Shown here piece by piece: positions 18,371 through 27,028 of a stretch of DNA of 64,000 bases (position 1 is its first letter; each line of letters begins with the position of its first letter). Position numbers and translations under genes: made by a program. The notes below the pieces were generated by a model that worked only from the letters and a program-made list of their open reading frames with translations, made no database searches and was not told the DNA's origin. The DNA comes from Pseudomonas viciae (GTDB lineage Bacteria > Pseudomonadota > Gammaproteobacteria > Pseudomonadales > Pseudomonadaceae), in NCBI RefSeq assembly GCF_004786035.1, contig NZ_CP035088.1, forward strand, positions 842,001-906,000, read 5' to 3'.

Positions 18371-18826
18371 ATGATTATGAAAAATAAAGAAGAATTAAAG
18401 TCTTTGGTTGAAGTTCTGACGTCCTCAGAAGACTATGAGGGAAATTACGGCTACCGTGTAACAGATAAGAATGCGATGTTAAGCAATGTTGATGAATTAG
18501 ATCGGCAGCAAGCTCCAGCGGATTATCTGGAATTTCTCACTGAGTTTGGTTTCGGCGAATTAGATGCGGCATTTCATCTCGATGATGGTCCGGAGAAGTA
18601 TTCGACTATATGCGGTCGGGAAATTGAGGGCTATGAGGGTGTTTACGTATTCGGTGGAAATTCGAGCGATGTACTATATGCTTTCGACGCAAAACATAAT
18701 TGGCAGGTCGTAGAAATTAGTTCTGAGTTGGATGGGGTTGATGTGTTGGCGTCAAATTTTTCTGATTTTATTTTGGAGCGGCTGAGGTACATCAAGTCGT
18801 TAGTTGAAAGGCGTGCGGCGGGTTGA
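18371..18826 (+). CDS. Orphan immunity-like protein, SMI1/KNR4 (SUKH) family
   Basis: A 151-residue protein with the SUKH pattern: NVDELDRQQAPADYLEFLTE near residue 40, then FGFGELDAAFHLDDGPEKYS and VYVFGGNSSDVLYAFDAKHN. Fold members bind and block diverse toxins. It is flanked by GGGGACAG palindromes on both sides and has no partner toxin next to it, so it is an orphan immunity gene of the CDI locus. An alternative start 6 nt downstream (second ATG) is possible; neither has a strong RBS. Confidence 0.7.
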   Translation: MIMKNKEELKSLVEVLTSSEDYEGNYGYRVTDKNAMLSNVDELDRQQAPADYLEFLTEFGFGELDAAFHLDDGPEKYSTICGREIEGYEGVYVFGGNSSDVLYAFDAKHNWQVVEISSELDGVDVLASNFSDFILERLRYIKSLVERRAAG

Positions 18827-18873
18827 TTGTTAGTGTTGCGCTTATAGAAAAATAGCGAAAAGGGGACTGAGCG

Positions 18874-18953
18874 AAAAGGGGACAGATTTATTTTGTAAAC
18901 ACAGAGGGAGTGGGCTCGTTGGTTTCTCGGTCTGTAAATAAATCTGTCCCCTT
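18874..18953. repeat. GGGGACAG palindromic element, copy 3
   Basis: AAAAGGGGACAGATTTATTT at the left, AAATAAATCTGTCCCCTT at the right, about 42-nt centre. The centre closely resembles that of copy 1 (CACAGAGGGAG..., TTGGTTT), which allows the IS insertion in copy 1 to be mapped. Confidence 0.85.
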
Positions 18954-19084
18954 CTCTGATAGCCCCCTTTTCTGTTGAGTAGGGCAGAAGCAGACTTGGT
19001 AAACGTAATGCGTGATGGCGAGTGCTTGATCAAGGGCTGTGTACCGGCCGGCTATATTAAATTTATCCAGAAATAGGATTTACT

Positions 19085-19723
19085 ATGGATCGGAAAACGT
19101 ACGACCTACTTAATAGCATCCCGGATCAAGCAGACTATGCCGCCGAGGCGGGAGAGCTGGATCCTGAGGATATTCCGCAGGAGAGAATGAGTGCGGTGCT
19201 GGATTTGCTCCACAATTCAGATAATGATGTGGTGCGCTTCCACGCAGCGAAATTGCTGACCAGTTGGGGTGTCCTTGAAGGCCTGGCCGCTTTGGAAAAA
19301 AGCATGGAAAGGCCTGAGCTTATAAAAAATGTCTATCTTCATAGGCTACATGGATACGATGATACTTATCGTCAGATTCTTATGGCTGTAACTATGTATT
19401 TTGCCAATATGGCTGGCAGGGGAGGTCGAGAGGAAGCGAGGGCTCAAGTCTTCTCACCTTTATCTAAAATCATAGAGTTTGCAGGTAATGAGCCTTTTGA
19501 AATAGCCGATGCTCTTGCCTTTGTGACGCGTGAAAAATATCTAGAATATATCCCGCTTATTAAGCAGTATCTCAGTTCAATAATCGATTGTCCGGAAATA
19601 CATCGGTGGAAAATTCATGACGCTATTGAGTTTTTAATAGGATTTGAGCTGGAGTTTGTTTTGTCTTTATTGAAGGAGAAAAACAAAAGTATTGATGGTT
19701 TTTTACCAAGGCTACAGCGATGA
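19085..19723 (+). CDS. Orphan HEAT-repeat-like protein, probable immunity gene
   Basis: A 212-residue, mostly alpha-helical protein. A HEAT-like repeat is visible (ERMSAVLDLLHNSDNDVVRF, HAAKLLTSWGVLEGLAALEK). Starts at the ATG at 19085 with AGGA 6 nt upstream. It is AT-rich and lies at the end of the immunity-gene trail behind the CDI locus. HEAT-like immunity proteins are known for polymorphic toxins; the role here is inferred from context. No membrane segment or signal peptide. Confidence 0.6.
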   Translation: MDRKTYDLLNSIPDQADYAAEAGELDPEDIPQERMSAVLDLLHNSDNDVVRFHAAKLLTSWGVLEGLAALEKSMERPELIKNVYLHRLHGYDDTYRQILMAVTMYFANMAGRGGREEARAQVFSPLSKIIEFAGNEPFEIADALAFVTREKYLEYIPLIKQYLSSIIDCPEIHRWKIHDAIEFLIGFELEFVLSLLKEKNKSIDGFLPRLQR

Positions 19724-19794
19724 AGTTGTTTAGTCTGATGGCGAGGCTGCCGCACGGCTTCTGAATCGGCCGGGCAGGCGGTCCAATAATTTCA

Positions 19795-19826
19795 TTGTGG
19801 CGAGGGAGCAAGCTCCCTCGCCACAA
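19795..19826. repeat. REP palindrome (Pseudomonas fluorescens type)
   Basis: TTGTGGCGAGGGAG, CAAG, CTCCCTCGCCACAA: a perfect 14-bp stem. The GTGGCGAGGGAGC core is the common extragenic REP of the fluorescens group. Confidence 0.85.
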
Positions 19827-19928
19827 AAGCCGTATTGTAGATCGCTCGCCATGGGCAGGTTTATTTTGCTGTCCGCTTCTTTTTCTTCCTGTCGCGCCTT
19901 GGGTACCCCGGGTTTGCGTACAACGAGT

Positions 19929-20365
19929 TTACAGCGGGCACCACGGGGCTCCCCCCTTCGCGCTTTCCAGGATCTTCGGAAAGTTTCGCTCAAAGGCCCA
20001 GCCTGAAGCCACGGCAGTCATGGTGGTTTTGCAGGCGGGGTTCTTTTCCGAGACGATCACGTTCATATAGAACTGGCTGCCGTAGATTGTCGGCGCCCAT
20101 AGCACCATGTCGCTTCTTTCGGCATTGCTGTCGACTTTCAATTGGATGGTATTGACGAGTCTCCCCCCGTCGTGAGCTCGGTCACTTGTGGGTGAAAGCA
20201 GTGGTTCAGGTAGCCTTGCACCCGTTCTTCCACCACCGCCCGCTCTTGTGTCAGGCAGTATTCGGGGCTGGTTTTGCCAGTGTTCAGCAGCTCGTCCTTG
20301 GTATACGGATGCAGTGAGCAACCGCTCAATAGCAGAAAAACGATCCCTGTAAATTTCTTGTACAA
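19929..20365 (-). pseudogene. Small lipoprotein gene frameshifted at a 6-base C tract
   Basis: The N-terminal frame encodes a lipoprotein signal (MYKKFTGIVFLLLSGCSLHP, lipobox LSGC) and continues to CFHPQVTELTTGG. After the six-C tract at 20163-20168 (G on the coding strand) the sensible continuation RLVNTIQLKVDSNAERSDMV ... AKGGAPWCPL is in another frame and ends at 19929. One extra G (seven instead of six) would restore one about 145-residue protein. This could be a sequencing error, a fixed pseudogene, or slippage-based on/off switching. The family is not recognised. Confidence 0.7.
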
Positions 20366-20589
20366 AACTCATGCTCCATCAGAGGTTGTGGGCTGCCAAA
20401 ACTGTTTGCCGCAAGGGCGGCGGGCGGGACTATACGCAATTTGTTTCTGTATGGAATGGTTGAACTGGCTTGTCGTAGGAATCGACGGAGCGAATATTCC
20501 CCATTGACTTGCAGGACATTTCCTAGAAAATTCCAGTCCCTTGCGCCTGCTGATTTCGGTGCCTAGTCTTTGTCCACCGCTGCCAATTC

Positions 20590-20760
20590 AGCGGTCGGGT
20601 TTAGTCGCTCGGTATTTCGTTAGGCGCAAGGTCTCCTTGAAGTCAGGCTACGATTTTCTCGCTGATTTTTATGGTGGCTGTGCGCAGGGCACTTTCGAGT
20701 GCGCCGGTTTCCTAACGTCCCGGTCGACTAACCTGCGCATAGCCGCCACCCCCTTCGTTT
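20590..20760 (+). ncRNA. Candidate structured leader/ncRNA upstream of DUF3077 gene
   Basis: A long-range stem pairs 20673-20687 (GGTGGCTGTGCGCAG) with 20733-20750 (CTGCGCATAGCCGCCACC), with one G-T pair and a 3-nt bulge. An inner hairpin GCACT-TTCG-AGTGC lies at 20689-20702. GTTAG/CTAAC motifs recur at about 20620, 20712 and 20728. There is no ORF. It ends just before the small gene at 20804, so it may act as its leader or as a separate RNA. I recall similar sequence upstream of DUF3077/DUF6124 genes in other Pseudomonas but cannot name an RNA family. Confidence 0.45.
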
Positions 20761-20803
20761 AGTCGCGAACAGTGGCGGATCCGACTGACGTTAGGAGGTC
20801 CAT

Positions 20804-21145
20804 ATGGACAAACTCATCCCCGACCCACCCGTTCCACCGCTGCATCTAGACATCGCAGCCGACGCCAACGCCGAGCGTGTCATCGATTCCTATCTGAACC
20901 CCAAGCCCGCCCAGCCTGACAAGAAGCCACCTCCGGACCAGTTGTTCACCGTCATGGAGGGCGTCGATGCTGAAAGCCTGTTGGCCAATCTCAGCGAAAC
21001 CTTGGCCTCCGCCAATGCCATGGCCGGCGATCTGGCGTTCGATCTGGAGGATTCTCGACGGTATGTTGCACTAGGGCTGCAACAGTTGATCGAGCTGGGT
21101 CAGCTATTGGCAAACCGGGCGCTGGATGTAGTCGATCCCAGGTAA
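20804..21145 (+). CDS. DUF3077/DUF6124 family protein
   Basis: 113 residues, cytosolic, acidic. The N-terminus MDKLIPDPPVPP and the C-terminal helix pair (SETLASANAMAGDLAFDLED, RRYVALGLQQLIELGQLLAN) match this Pseudomonas-restricted family of unknown function. It has an excellent RBS (AGGAGG, 6 nt before the ATG). Multiple paralogues per genome are usual. The unusual part is the structured upstream region, which may control it. Confidence 0.8.
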   Translation: MDKLIPDPPVPPLHLDIAADANAERVIDSYLNPKPAQPDKKPPPDQLFTVMEGVDAESLLANLSETLASANAMAGDLAFDLEDSRRYVALGLQQLIELGQLLANRALDVVDPR

Positions 21146-21154
21146 GCGCAGGAG

Positions 21155-21189
21155 GTGGGTTTTGATCGATGTGGATCGATCAAACCCAC
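21155..21189 (+). terminator. Hairpin terminator after DUF3077 gene
   Basis: GTGGGTTTTGATCGAT, GTGG loop, ATCGATCAAACCCAC: a 15-bp stem with one bulged T, 9 nt after the stop codon. No clear T-run follows. Confidence 0.55.
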
Positions 21190-21235
21190 TTGCATTCCCG
21201 TAAAGCCACAAAATCCCTGAATCGACCCGGTCCGT

Positions 21236-21279
21236 TGGCGAGTGCTTTGCACTCGAGCGGGGATAAATCCCCTCGCCAC
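21236..21279. repeat. REP-like compound palindrome
   Basis: Outer arms TGGCGAG/CTCGCCA enclose two inner hairpins (GAGTGC-TTT-GCACTC and GGGGATAAATCCCC). It shares the GGCGAG core with the REP at 19795. Confidence 0.7.
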
Positions 21280-21395
21280 GTGGCAAACAGGGACAGACCC
21301 TGGGGGGGCCGGAATGTGCGACCACCAGCTATGGCGACCACCGTGTGTTCTTGGTGGATAATCAATTTTTTATTGGGCGAAGGTAGAGTTTGTAA

Positions 21396-21857
21396 ATGAA
21401 AAAAATGTTCATGCCGGCTTTCATCATGCTCCTAAGCCTCTATGGCTGCGCAGAGATGCCTGCCTACTCGAATGTCGAGTCCCGCGAGGCAGGTGATGAG
21501 TCTCGCTATACCGTGTTGGAAACCGATACGTATGCGGGAAGGCCACAACGGCATCTTTTGGATTCCGAGCCTGATCTGAACATCATAAGGATTAACGACA
21601 AGAAGGTCGGGAACATCCCATTCTCCACCTACTATTACAGGAACGACTCTCCCCAGCGTGCTGTGCTGACACCAGGAACCTACACCGTGCAGTTGGAGTA
21701 CCGGCTGCCTCTGCACTTCATGTTTGCGGACTTGGAGTTTGAGGGTAAGCCAGGCCAAAAGGTCATCGCCCGTACCAAGTACGTGGGGCCTAGCCGATTG
21801 GAGATATGGTTGGAGGATGCCGCTACTGGCGAGGTAGTCAGTAAGCGAGTGCGTTGA
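21396..21857 (+). CDS. Predicted lipoprotein, unknown function
   Basis: 153 residues with a lipoprotein signal peptide (MKKMFMPAFIMLLSLYGCAE, lipobox LYGC at residue 18). The mature part is beta-rich with the PEGA-like stretch QRAVLTPGTYTVQLEYRLP followed by FEGKPGQKVIARTKYVGPS. Such proteins are usually anchored to the inner leaflet of the outer membrane. It sits alone and ends in a bidirectional terminator shared with the converging gene at 21905. Function unknown. Confidence 0.75.
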   Translation: MKKMFMPAFIMLLSLYGCAEMPAYSNVESREAGDESRYTVLETDTYAGRPQRHLLDSEPDLNIIRINDKKVGNIPFSTYYYRNDSPQRAVLTPGTYTVQLEYRLPLHFMFADLEFEGKPGQKVIARTKYVGPSRLEIWLEDAATGEVVSKRVR

Positions 21858-21871
21858 TAGGAGCCTGAACG

Positions 21872-21900
21872 AAACGGGCGACCCCAAAGGTCGCCCGTTT
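21872..21900. terminator. Bidirectional rho-independent terminator
   Basis: AAACGGGCGACC, CCAAA, GGTCGCCCGTTT, a perfect 12-bp stem with A/T flanks between two converging genes. Confidence 0.85.
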
Positions 21901-21904
21901 TCAT

Positions 21905-22177
21905 TTATTCAACCGCCTGCGCCCGCAACCGCCTGCCAATCACATCCATCACATCACACCCATCGCGCAGCGCTATCGTCAGCATTTTGCAAAGGTCGGA
22001 AAGCACCAGCGTGTCGGAACTGATCTCCGAGCGGAACGCGATATTTTCCAGCAGTTGGGTCACGGTGCGGATGCGGTAATCAGCGGTTTCGAAGAGGACG
22101 TCGAGGGGGGCTTCGGTGTCGATCAGCAGGGTAGCGGGGATGCAGTCGATGCCGGTGATGGGCATGTATCGATTCAT
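21905..22177 (-). CDS. Small cytosolic protein, possibly DUF3077-related
   Basis: A 90-residue protein if started at the ATG at 22177 (GAGGT 7 nt upstream); a longer frame from 22243 has no RBS. It is helical with YRIRTVTQLLENIAFRSEIS and LSDLCKMLTIALRDGCDVMD, which recalls the C-terminal helices of the DUF3077 family. No known function. It faces the lipoprotein gene across a shared terminator. Confidence 0.6.
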   Translation of the reverse strand: MNRYMPITGIDCIPATLLIDTEAPLDVLFETADYRIRTVTQLLENIAFRSEISSDTLVLSDLCKMLTIALRDGCDVMDVIGRRLRAQAVE

Positions 22178-22543
22178 CGGTAGTACCTCATTCAGTTGAA
22201 AGGAGCTACCTCGTTCATCGAGTCGCCAAACCCGAGTCGCCATTTGGGCGACGAGGAACTATAGGCCGCCCCGCTCAAGTGCTACAAGACGCCACTTTCC
22301 GAGCTTCATGTAGGACCGTTGGCTTTTCAGCGGCTGCATTTCCCTACATTGGGTTCGCAGCTATCAACGGGCTCGAACCAGCCGTCCATTCGACACATCG
22401 TCATGGCTAGAGACGGGATCGTGGCGAGGAAGGTGAAAACGATATGGCGCGACCCAACCGTGGCAGCCTCTTCAGCAAGACTCTTTTTTATGCTTCCCTA
22501 TCGGTCATATTTTCTTTCAATTCCTTTCGCAGACTCCTAGACC
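22178..22543. other. Intergenic region without recognised features
   Basis: Holds the 5' region of the small minus-strand gene and the upstream region of the GTG-started leucine-rich repeat gene. I see no RNA, repeat or second gene here. Confidence 0.6.
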
Positions 22544-24025
22544 GTGCAGACTCCCGACCGCAACGCGCTGATCGCCCAACTCGCGGCCAACCCTGATGAC
22601 ATCGCCGCACGTGCTGCGCTTTATCGCGACCTGCTCGACACCGCAGAGGCATCACTGGAGGGTGTACGCGTTGCGGCTGGCCTGTGCGATCCGGCGGCTA
22701 ACGTCGTTATTGCTCACCTGAACACCACCGCCCATAAAAATCGCCCCGGCCCATTGCTGCCTCAGCTTCGCAACCTGCCGGTCGATCATGTGGAGTTGAA
22801 CAATGCCGAGCCAGAGTGGTGTGACGCCCTGGCTGGGTTGCCCTTGCGCACGCTGAAACTCAACAGCCCGAGATTCAGCTGCGGCCCGGATGTGTGGCAA
22901 CGCTTGCCAGGCTTGGCCCTCGACACCTTGGAAATCAGCGGATTTTCTCGCAACGATAACGCCACCAGCCTGCCTTCAGTCGAGCGACTGCGCCGGCTCA
23001 AGTTAGGCACCTACGGCGAAGACTTCGACGACGCTTTTCTCCAGCAACTCAGCAATAGCCCGCTGCAGGAATTGTCGTTGAACCGTTGCGATGACGTCAC
23101 CGACGACGGTCTTCTCGCCTTGTCGAAACTCCAGTTGCGATCACTCACGTTAGAACGCGTCGGCGAGCTGACTTCCCGTGGGATGGCGCACTTACGCAAT
23201 CACCCACTCGAACAACTGTCCCTCGGTTGGAGCAGTGCAATCCTGAAGGACCCTTCCTGGCTTTCCAGCCTGACGGCATTGCGCGCGCTGAGTCTGGATC
23301 ACTGTTACGCAACAGACGCCACGCTCGACGCGATTCGGGAGCTGCCCATCGAACGGCTGTCGCTCCAGTCTTCGTATATCGCTGATGACGATCTTGAAGT
23401 ATTGGAAGGCATGCCGCTCGCCGATCTGGATCTCAAGTCGTCCCGCCAAGTGATCGAAAGACTCGATGTGCTGCACGCTTTTCCACTGAAGCGGCTGGGG
23501 CTTTCCGATGTGCAAGGCGTGTGTGCAGATACCTTGAGCGACCTGCGTGGTTTGGACTTGGAATCCCTGGACCTTTCCTTGAACGACACCACTTGGAAGG
23601 AGTTGAAGCAACTGGCTGGCCTGCCGCTGAAGCGGCTGAACCTCAGTTTCTGTCGCGGCGTCGATGGCAAGGTTTTGCGCAAGCTCGCCGAGTTGGGATT
23701 ACCGTTGGAGCAACTTGAAATAAGTGGTCTGGACCTGCGCGATGCCGATCTCGCTTGCTTGCGGGATTTGCCTTTGCAGCGCTTGGGTTTGTATGACAGT
23801 TCCTGGCTCACAGACGTCGGAGTGGCCCATCTCGCGGGTATGCCACTACGAGATTTGACGCTTGCGGCAGATCCTGGGGAATCGCAGATCACTTCAGCCG
23901 TGGTGCCGGTGTTGGAGCAGTTGCCGCTGCAAACATTGTCGTTGTTTAACTGCAGCGAGATCAGCGCAGACGGTTGGGATCGTTTGGCCAGGTTGCCTGC
24001 GCGGGTGATGGGGCCGGGTATCTGA
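22544..24025 (+). CDS. Leucine-rich repeat protein
   Basis: 493 residues, read from a GTG start. The N-terminal about 40 residues (RNALIAQLAANPDDIAARAA) resemble the short repeat-companion domain found before bacterial leucine-rich repeats. The remainder consists of repeats of about 22-24 residues of the type LPLRTLKLNSP, SPLQELSLNRC, LQLRSLTLERV, LPIERLSLQSS, LPLKRLNLSFC. No signal peptide, so it is cytosolic or exported by a non-Sec route. Function unknown; such proteins often mediate protein binding. Confidence 0.8.
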   Translation: MQTPDRNALIAQLAANPDDIAARAALYRDLLDTAEASLEGVRVAAGLCDPAANVVIAHLNTTAHKNRPGPLLPQLRNLPVDHVELNNAEPEWCDALAGLPLRTLKLNSPRFSCGPDVWQRLPGLALDTLEISGFSRNDNATSLPSVERLRRLKLGTYGEDFDDAFLQQLSNSPLQELSLNRCDDVTDDGLLALSKLQLRSLTLERVGELTSRGMAHLRNHPLEQLSLGWSSAILKDPSWLSSLTALRALSLDHCYATDATLDAIRELPIERLSLQSSYIADDDLEVLEGMPLADLDLKSSRQVIERLDVLHAFPLKRLGLSDVQGVCADTLSDLRGLDLESLDLSLNDTTWKELKQLAGLPLKRLNLSFCRGVDGKVLRKLAELGLPLEQLEISGLDLRDADLACLRDLPLQRLGLYDSSWLTDVGVAHLAGMPLRDLTLAADPGESQITSAVVPVLEQLPLQTLSLFNCSEISADGWDRLARLPARVMGPGI

Positions 24026-24104
24026 CGCTCGGTTCATGCCATCGATACTGCGAATCTTCAAAACACAGCGCTGGGCCGTGTATCAGGGACACTCACTTGC
24101 AGGG

Positions 24105-25193
24105 CTACTTCCCCTCTTGTTGCATCAAGGCTTTGCGTAGCTTCCCAGGCGACATACCAAACATGCTCTGAAAGTGCCGAATGAAATGCGGCGCATCCGC
24201 GAAGCCACATTCAAAGGCGATCTCGCCGATCTGGCGATCGGAACTCACGAGCAGCCACCTGCCGAACCTGAGTCGGACCTGGCGGTAGAACTGGGCCGGG
24301 CTGTTGTTGGTTTCAGCGACAAACAGGCGTTCCAATTGCCGCTTGCTGGTGCCGACCAGATGCGCAATGGCCTCGATATCCAGGGGTTGGGCCATGTGTT
24401 TTTCCATCAACATCACGGCTTCGTGCAGCCGACGGTTGGAGGAGCTGGCGTAGCCGAGCGCCTTGCGTCGGTCGACGAAACTGTTGGACGTGTTCTTCGC
24501 CACCGTCATCTGATGCACGACTTTGCCCGCTCGATCCGGTCCGCAATGCAGGCCGATCAGATGAAGGGCCAGTTCGATCACTGACACACCGCCCGCGCAG
24601 GTGATCCGGTCCTGGTCGATCAGAAAGTCCCTGTTGATGACAAAGCGCGACGAGGGAAACAGCCGCTTCCAGTCGTCGCCATGGTAGGCGTGGACACACG
24701 CCGTTCGCCCCTCCATCAGGCCATGTCGCGCGAGCACGAAGCTGCCGGTGCACAGGCCGATCAACGGCACCTGTGCCGCCGCGGCCTGTTGGAGGAACGC
24801 GGGATAGGTTTTCGGCACCGCCTCGATGGAGTCGAGCAATCCACCAATCACCACGATGTAGTCGAAACGCGCCGGGTCAGCGAGTTCACTGTCGATCGGC
24901 ACGTCCAGTCCGCTACTGGAAATGACTCTTTGCCCGGGCGTGCCGAGTACTTTCCATTGGCAGCGGATGGGGCGGCTTTGATCGCCCGTATCGGCGGCGT
25001 GCCGCAAGGCATCGGTCAGTCCTGACAGTGACAGCAAGGGGAAGCGTGGCCACAACATGATGCCAATAGACAGCTCGGCGGTGCCGCGGCGGATGGGCGG
25101 ATGACGCGCCTGCCCATGATCGAGCCCTTCCACGAGGCTTTCCTGGGGTGTCCCGTTCTCTGCACCGCCAGAATGTCGCAAATATTCAATCAT
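24105..25193 (-). CDS. GlxA-family transcriptional regulator (DJ-1/PfpI-like plus AraC HTH)
   Basis: 362 residues. The N-terminal half is a class-I glutamine-amidotransferase-like domain (DYIVVIGGLLDSIEAVPKTY; LIGLCTGSFVLARHGLMEGR, elbow Cys near residue 147). The C-terminal half is an AraC HTH (PLDIEAIAHLVGTSKRQLER; IGEIAFECGFADAPHFIRHF). The layout matches CdhR/ArgR/GbdR-type activators of amine and amino-acid catabolism. It is divergent from the binding-protein gene 98 bp away, so it is the probable regulator of that cassette. Start uncertain within the first 40 residues. Confidence 0.9.
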   Translation of the reverse strand: MIEYLRHSGGAENGTPQESLVEGLDHGQARHPPIRRGTAELSIGIMLWPRFPLLSLSGLTDALRHAADTGDQSRPIRCQWKVLGTPGQRVISSSGLDVPIDSELADPARFDYIVVIGGLLDSIEAVPKTYPAFLQQAAAAQVPLIGLCTGSFVLARHGLMEGRTACVHAYHGDDWKRLFPSSRFVINRDFLIDQDRITCAGGVSVIELALHLIGLHCGPDRAGKVVHQMTVAKNTSNSFVDRRKALGYASSSNRRLHEAVMLMEKHMAQPLDIEAIAHLVGTSKRQLERLFVAETNNSPAQFYRQVRLRFGRWLLVSSDRQIGEIAFECGFADAPHFIRHFQSMFGMSPGKLRKALMQQEGK

Positions 25194-25291
25194 TCGTGCA
25201 AAGCATCCAACCAGTTATAGCGCCGGTCCCACTACGATGGCGCCATGCGAAACGTTCTGCTGCCACAATAAAAACTATCGAGGAGCATCCG

Positions 25292-26161
25292 ATGAAGACG
25301 TCCAAGGTTCAGCGTTTTTCCGGCATTTGTGCCGGTTTTCTGGTGTGCGTTCTGGCTGCGGCACCGGTGTTCGCATTGCAGACAGTAGAGCCGGGAAGCC
25401 TGACCATCGCCTTCAGTGGTGATATGCCAGGAACAGGGTATCAAGATAGTCGGATGGTCGGCTATGACGGTGAAATCCTTCAACAAATTTCCGAAAAGCT
25501 GGGGCTCAAGGTCAAGCCGGCATTGATGGAGTGGTCGGGGACGATTGCGTCGGTGCAGTCCAAACGAGTGGATGTCATGGCAGGCACCATGGGCTGGACC
25601 GAACAACGCTCGAAAATCATGGCCTTGAGCGATCCTATTCACTACTTCAAAAACGGCATCACCCAGACAGACAAGACCAACTGGAACAGCCTCAAAGATT
25701 TGCAAGGCAAGAAAGTCGGGACCATCACCGGCTTTTCGTTCATCCCTGAGATGCGCAAGATCGATGGCCTGCAAGTCGCCCTGTACGACACGTCCGACGC
25801 GGCCGTTCGCGATCTGCTCGCCGGACGTATCGATGCGGTGATCGGCGATCCACCGGTCATGCAATACGCCATTTCCCGCAATGAGCAATGGCACCTGCAT
25901 TTCAACGCCTTTGTCGACAACGATCCGAATTTTCCACTGCTGACGGGCTTGGGTCAGGTGGTGTTCGGCTTCAACAAGGCCAGCCCGGAACTGGTGACGG
26001 CGGTCAACGCACAGATTCAGACGCTCTGGAAAAACTGTGAGATGCGCAAGATCGGCGCTCGCTACGGCCTGACCCAGGATGTCTGGTTCATGCCCGAAGG
26101 CAAGGACCTGCGGCTCGGCGTCGATCGCCCTGCAGGCTGGACGTTACCTGGCTGCAAATAA
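25292..26161 (+). CDS. ABC transporter periplasmic solute-binding protein (amino-acid type, family 3)
   Basis: 289 residues with a signal peptide (FLVCVLAAAPVFALQ). Family-3 binding-protein features follow: GYDGEILQQISEKLGLKVKP, the variable-ligand region DVMAGTMGWTEQRSKIMALS, and LKDLQGKKVGTITGFSF. The ATG at 25292 is preceded by GAGGAG. First gene of a six-to-seven gene cassette with ATPase, two permeases, amidase, oxidase and RidA. The ligand is probably an amino acid or N-substituted amino acid, by context only. Confidence 0.92.
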   Translation: MKTSKVQRFSGICAGFLVCVLAAAPVFALQTVEPGSLTIAFSGDMPGTGYQDSRMVGYDGEILQQISEKLGLKVKPALMEWSGTIASVQSKRVDVMAGTMGWTEQRSKIMALSDPIHYFKNGITQTDKTNWNSLKDLQGKKVGTITGFSFIPEMRKIDGLQVALYDTSDAAVRDLLAGRIDAVIGDPPVMQYAISRNEQWHLHFNAFVDNDPNFPLLTGLGQVVFGFNKASPELVTAVNAQIQTLWKNCEMRKIGARYGLTQDVWFMPEGKDLRLGVDRPAGWTLPGCK

Positions 26162-26239
26162 GTGTGTGAGGCGATGGGGCGGACTCATGCAGATGCACCG
26201 ACTTATCGCCATGCCTACAACAAAAAGAGGTTAGCCAAG

Positions 26240-27028
26240 ATGTCGAGCCTGTCTGACGACGCGTTGCTGCGCGTGCACGAATTACACAAGAACTATGGCG
26301 ATCTGGAAGTGCTCAAGGGCATCAGCCTGGAGTTGAAGCCCGGTGAGACCCTGTCGCTGATTGGCCCGAGCGGATCTGGAAAGTCCACCTGCCTGCGTTG
26401 CATCAATTACCTGGAAAAACCTACCCGTGGCGAGATCTGGCTGGGGGACGAGCTGATCGGGCAGGTCAAGGACGGCAGGCGTTTGCGTCTGATGAGTGAC
26501 CGGGAGATGGCTCCGCAGCGCCGCGAGATCGCCATGGTGTTCCAGTTGTTCTACCTCTGGCCGCACTTGAGCGTGCGCGATAACGTCGCCCTCGGTCCCA
26601 TCAAGGCCCAGGGTATGCCGCGCAAGCAGGCGTATGAGTTGGCCGACGCGATGTTGGAAAAAGTCCATCTGCGGCACAAGGCCGAGTCTTATCCCGAGCA
26701 ATTGTCCGGTGGTCAGCAACAGCGGGTCGCCATCGCCCGGGCCTTGGCTCAGCAACCGAAAGTGATTCTGTTCGACGAACCGACCTCGGCGTTGGATCCC
26801 GAGTTGGTGGGCGAAGTGTTGGCGGTGATTCGCGAGCTGGCGGAAGAGGGCCGCAGCATGATCATGGTCACCCACGAAGTGCGGTTTGCCCGCGATGTGG
26901 CGGATCGGGTGATCTTCATGGACGGTGGGCGCATTGTCGAACAGGGGCCGTCGGCGCAAGTCATCGACAACCCTTGTCACGAACGTACCCGCAGCTTTCT
27001 TGGGCGTATGGCTGTGGAGAGCGCTTGA
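26240..27028 (+). CDS. Polar amino-acid ABC transporter ATP-binding protein
   Basis: 262 residues. Walker A is GPSGSGKST, the Q-loop region MVFQLFYLWPHL, signature LSGGQQQRV, Walker B VILFDEPTSALDPE, and H-loop VTHEVRF. This is the GlnQ/HisP type. The Q-loop motif normally reads MVFQQFNLWPH; here the second Q and the N are replaced by L and Y. Start taken at 26240 (internal ATG of the open frame). Its stop overlaps the start of the first permease gene (TGATG). Confidence 0.93.
   Translation: MSSLSDDALLRVHELHKNYGDLEVLKGISLELKPGETLSLIGPSGSGKSTCLRCINYLEKPTRGEIWLGDELIGQVKDGRRLRLMSDREMAPQRREIAMVFQLFYLWPHLSVRDNVALGPIKAQGMPRKQAYELADAMLEKVHLRHKAESYPEQLSGGQQQRVAIARALAQQPKVILFDEPTSALDPELVGEVLAVIRELAEEGRSMIMVTHEVRFARDVADRVIFMDGGRIVEQGPSAQVIDNPCHERTRSFLGRMAVESA

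Noticed and set aside
15963..18953. A CRISPR array from the repeated GGGGACAG palindromes
   Set aside because: Only three copies, separated by genes, each a single long palindrome; no regular spacers and no cas genes.
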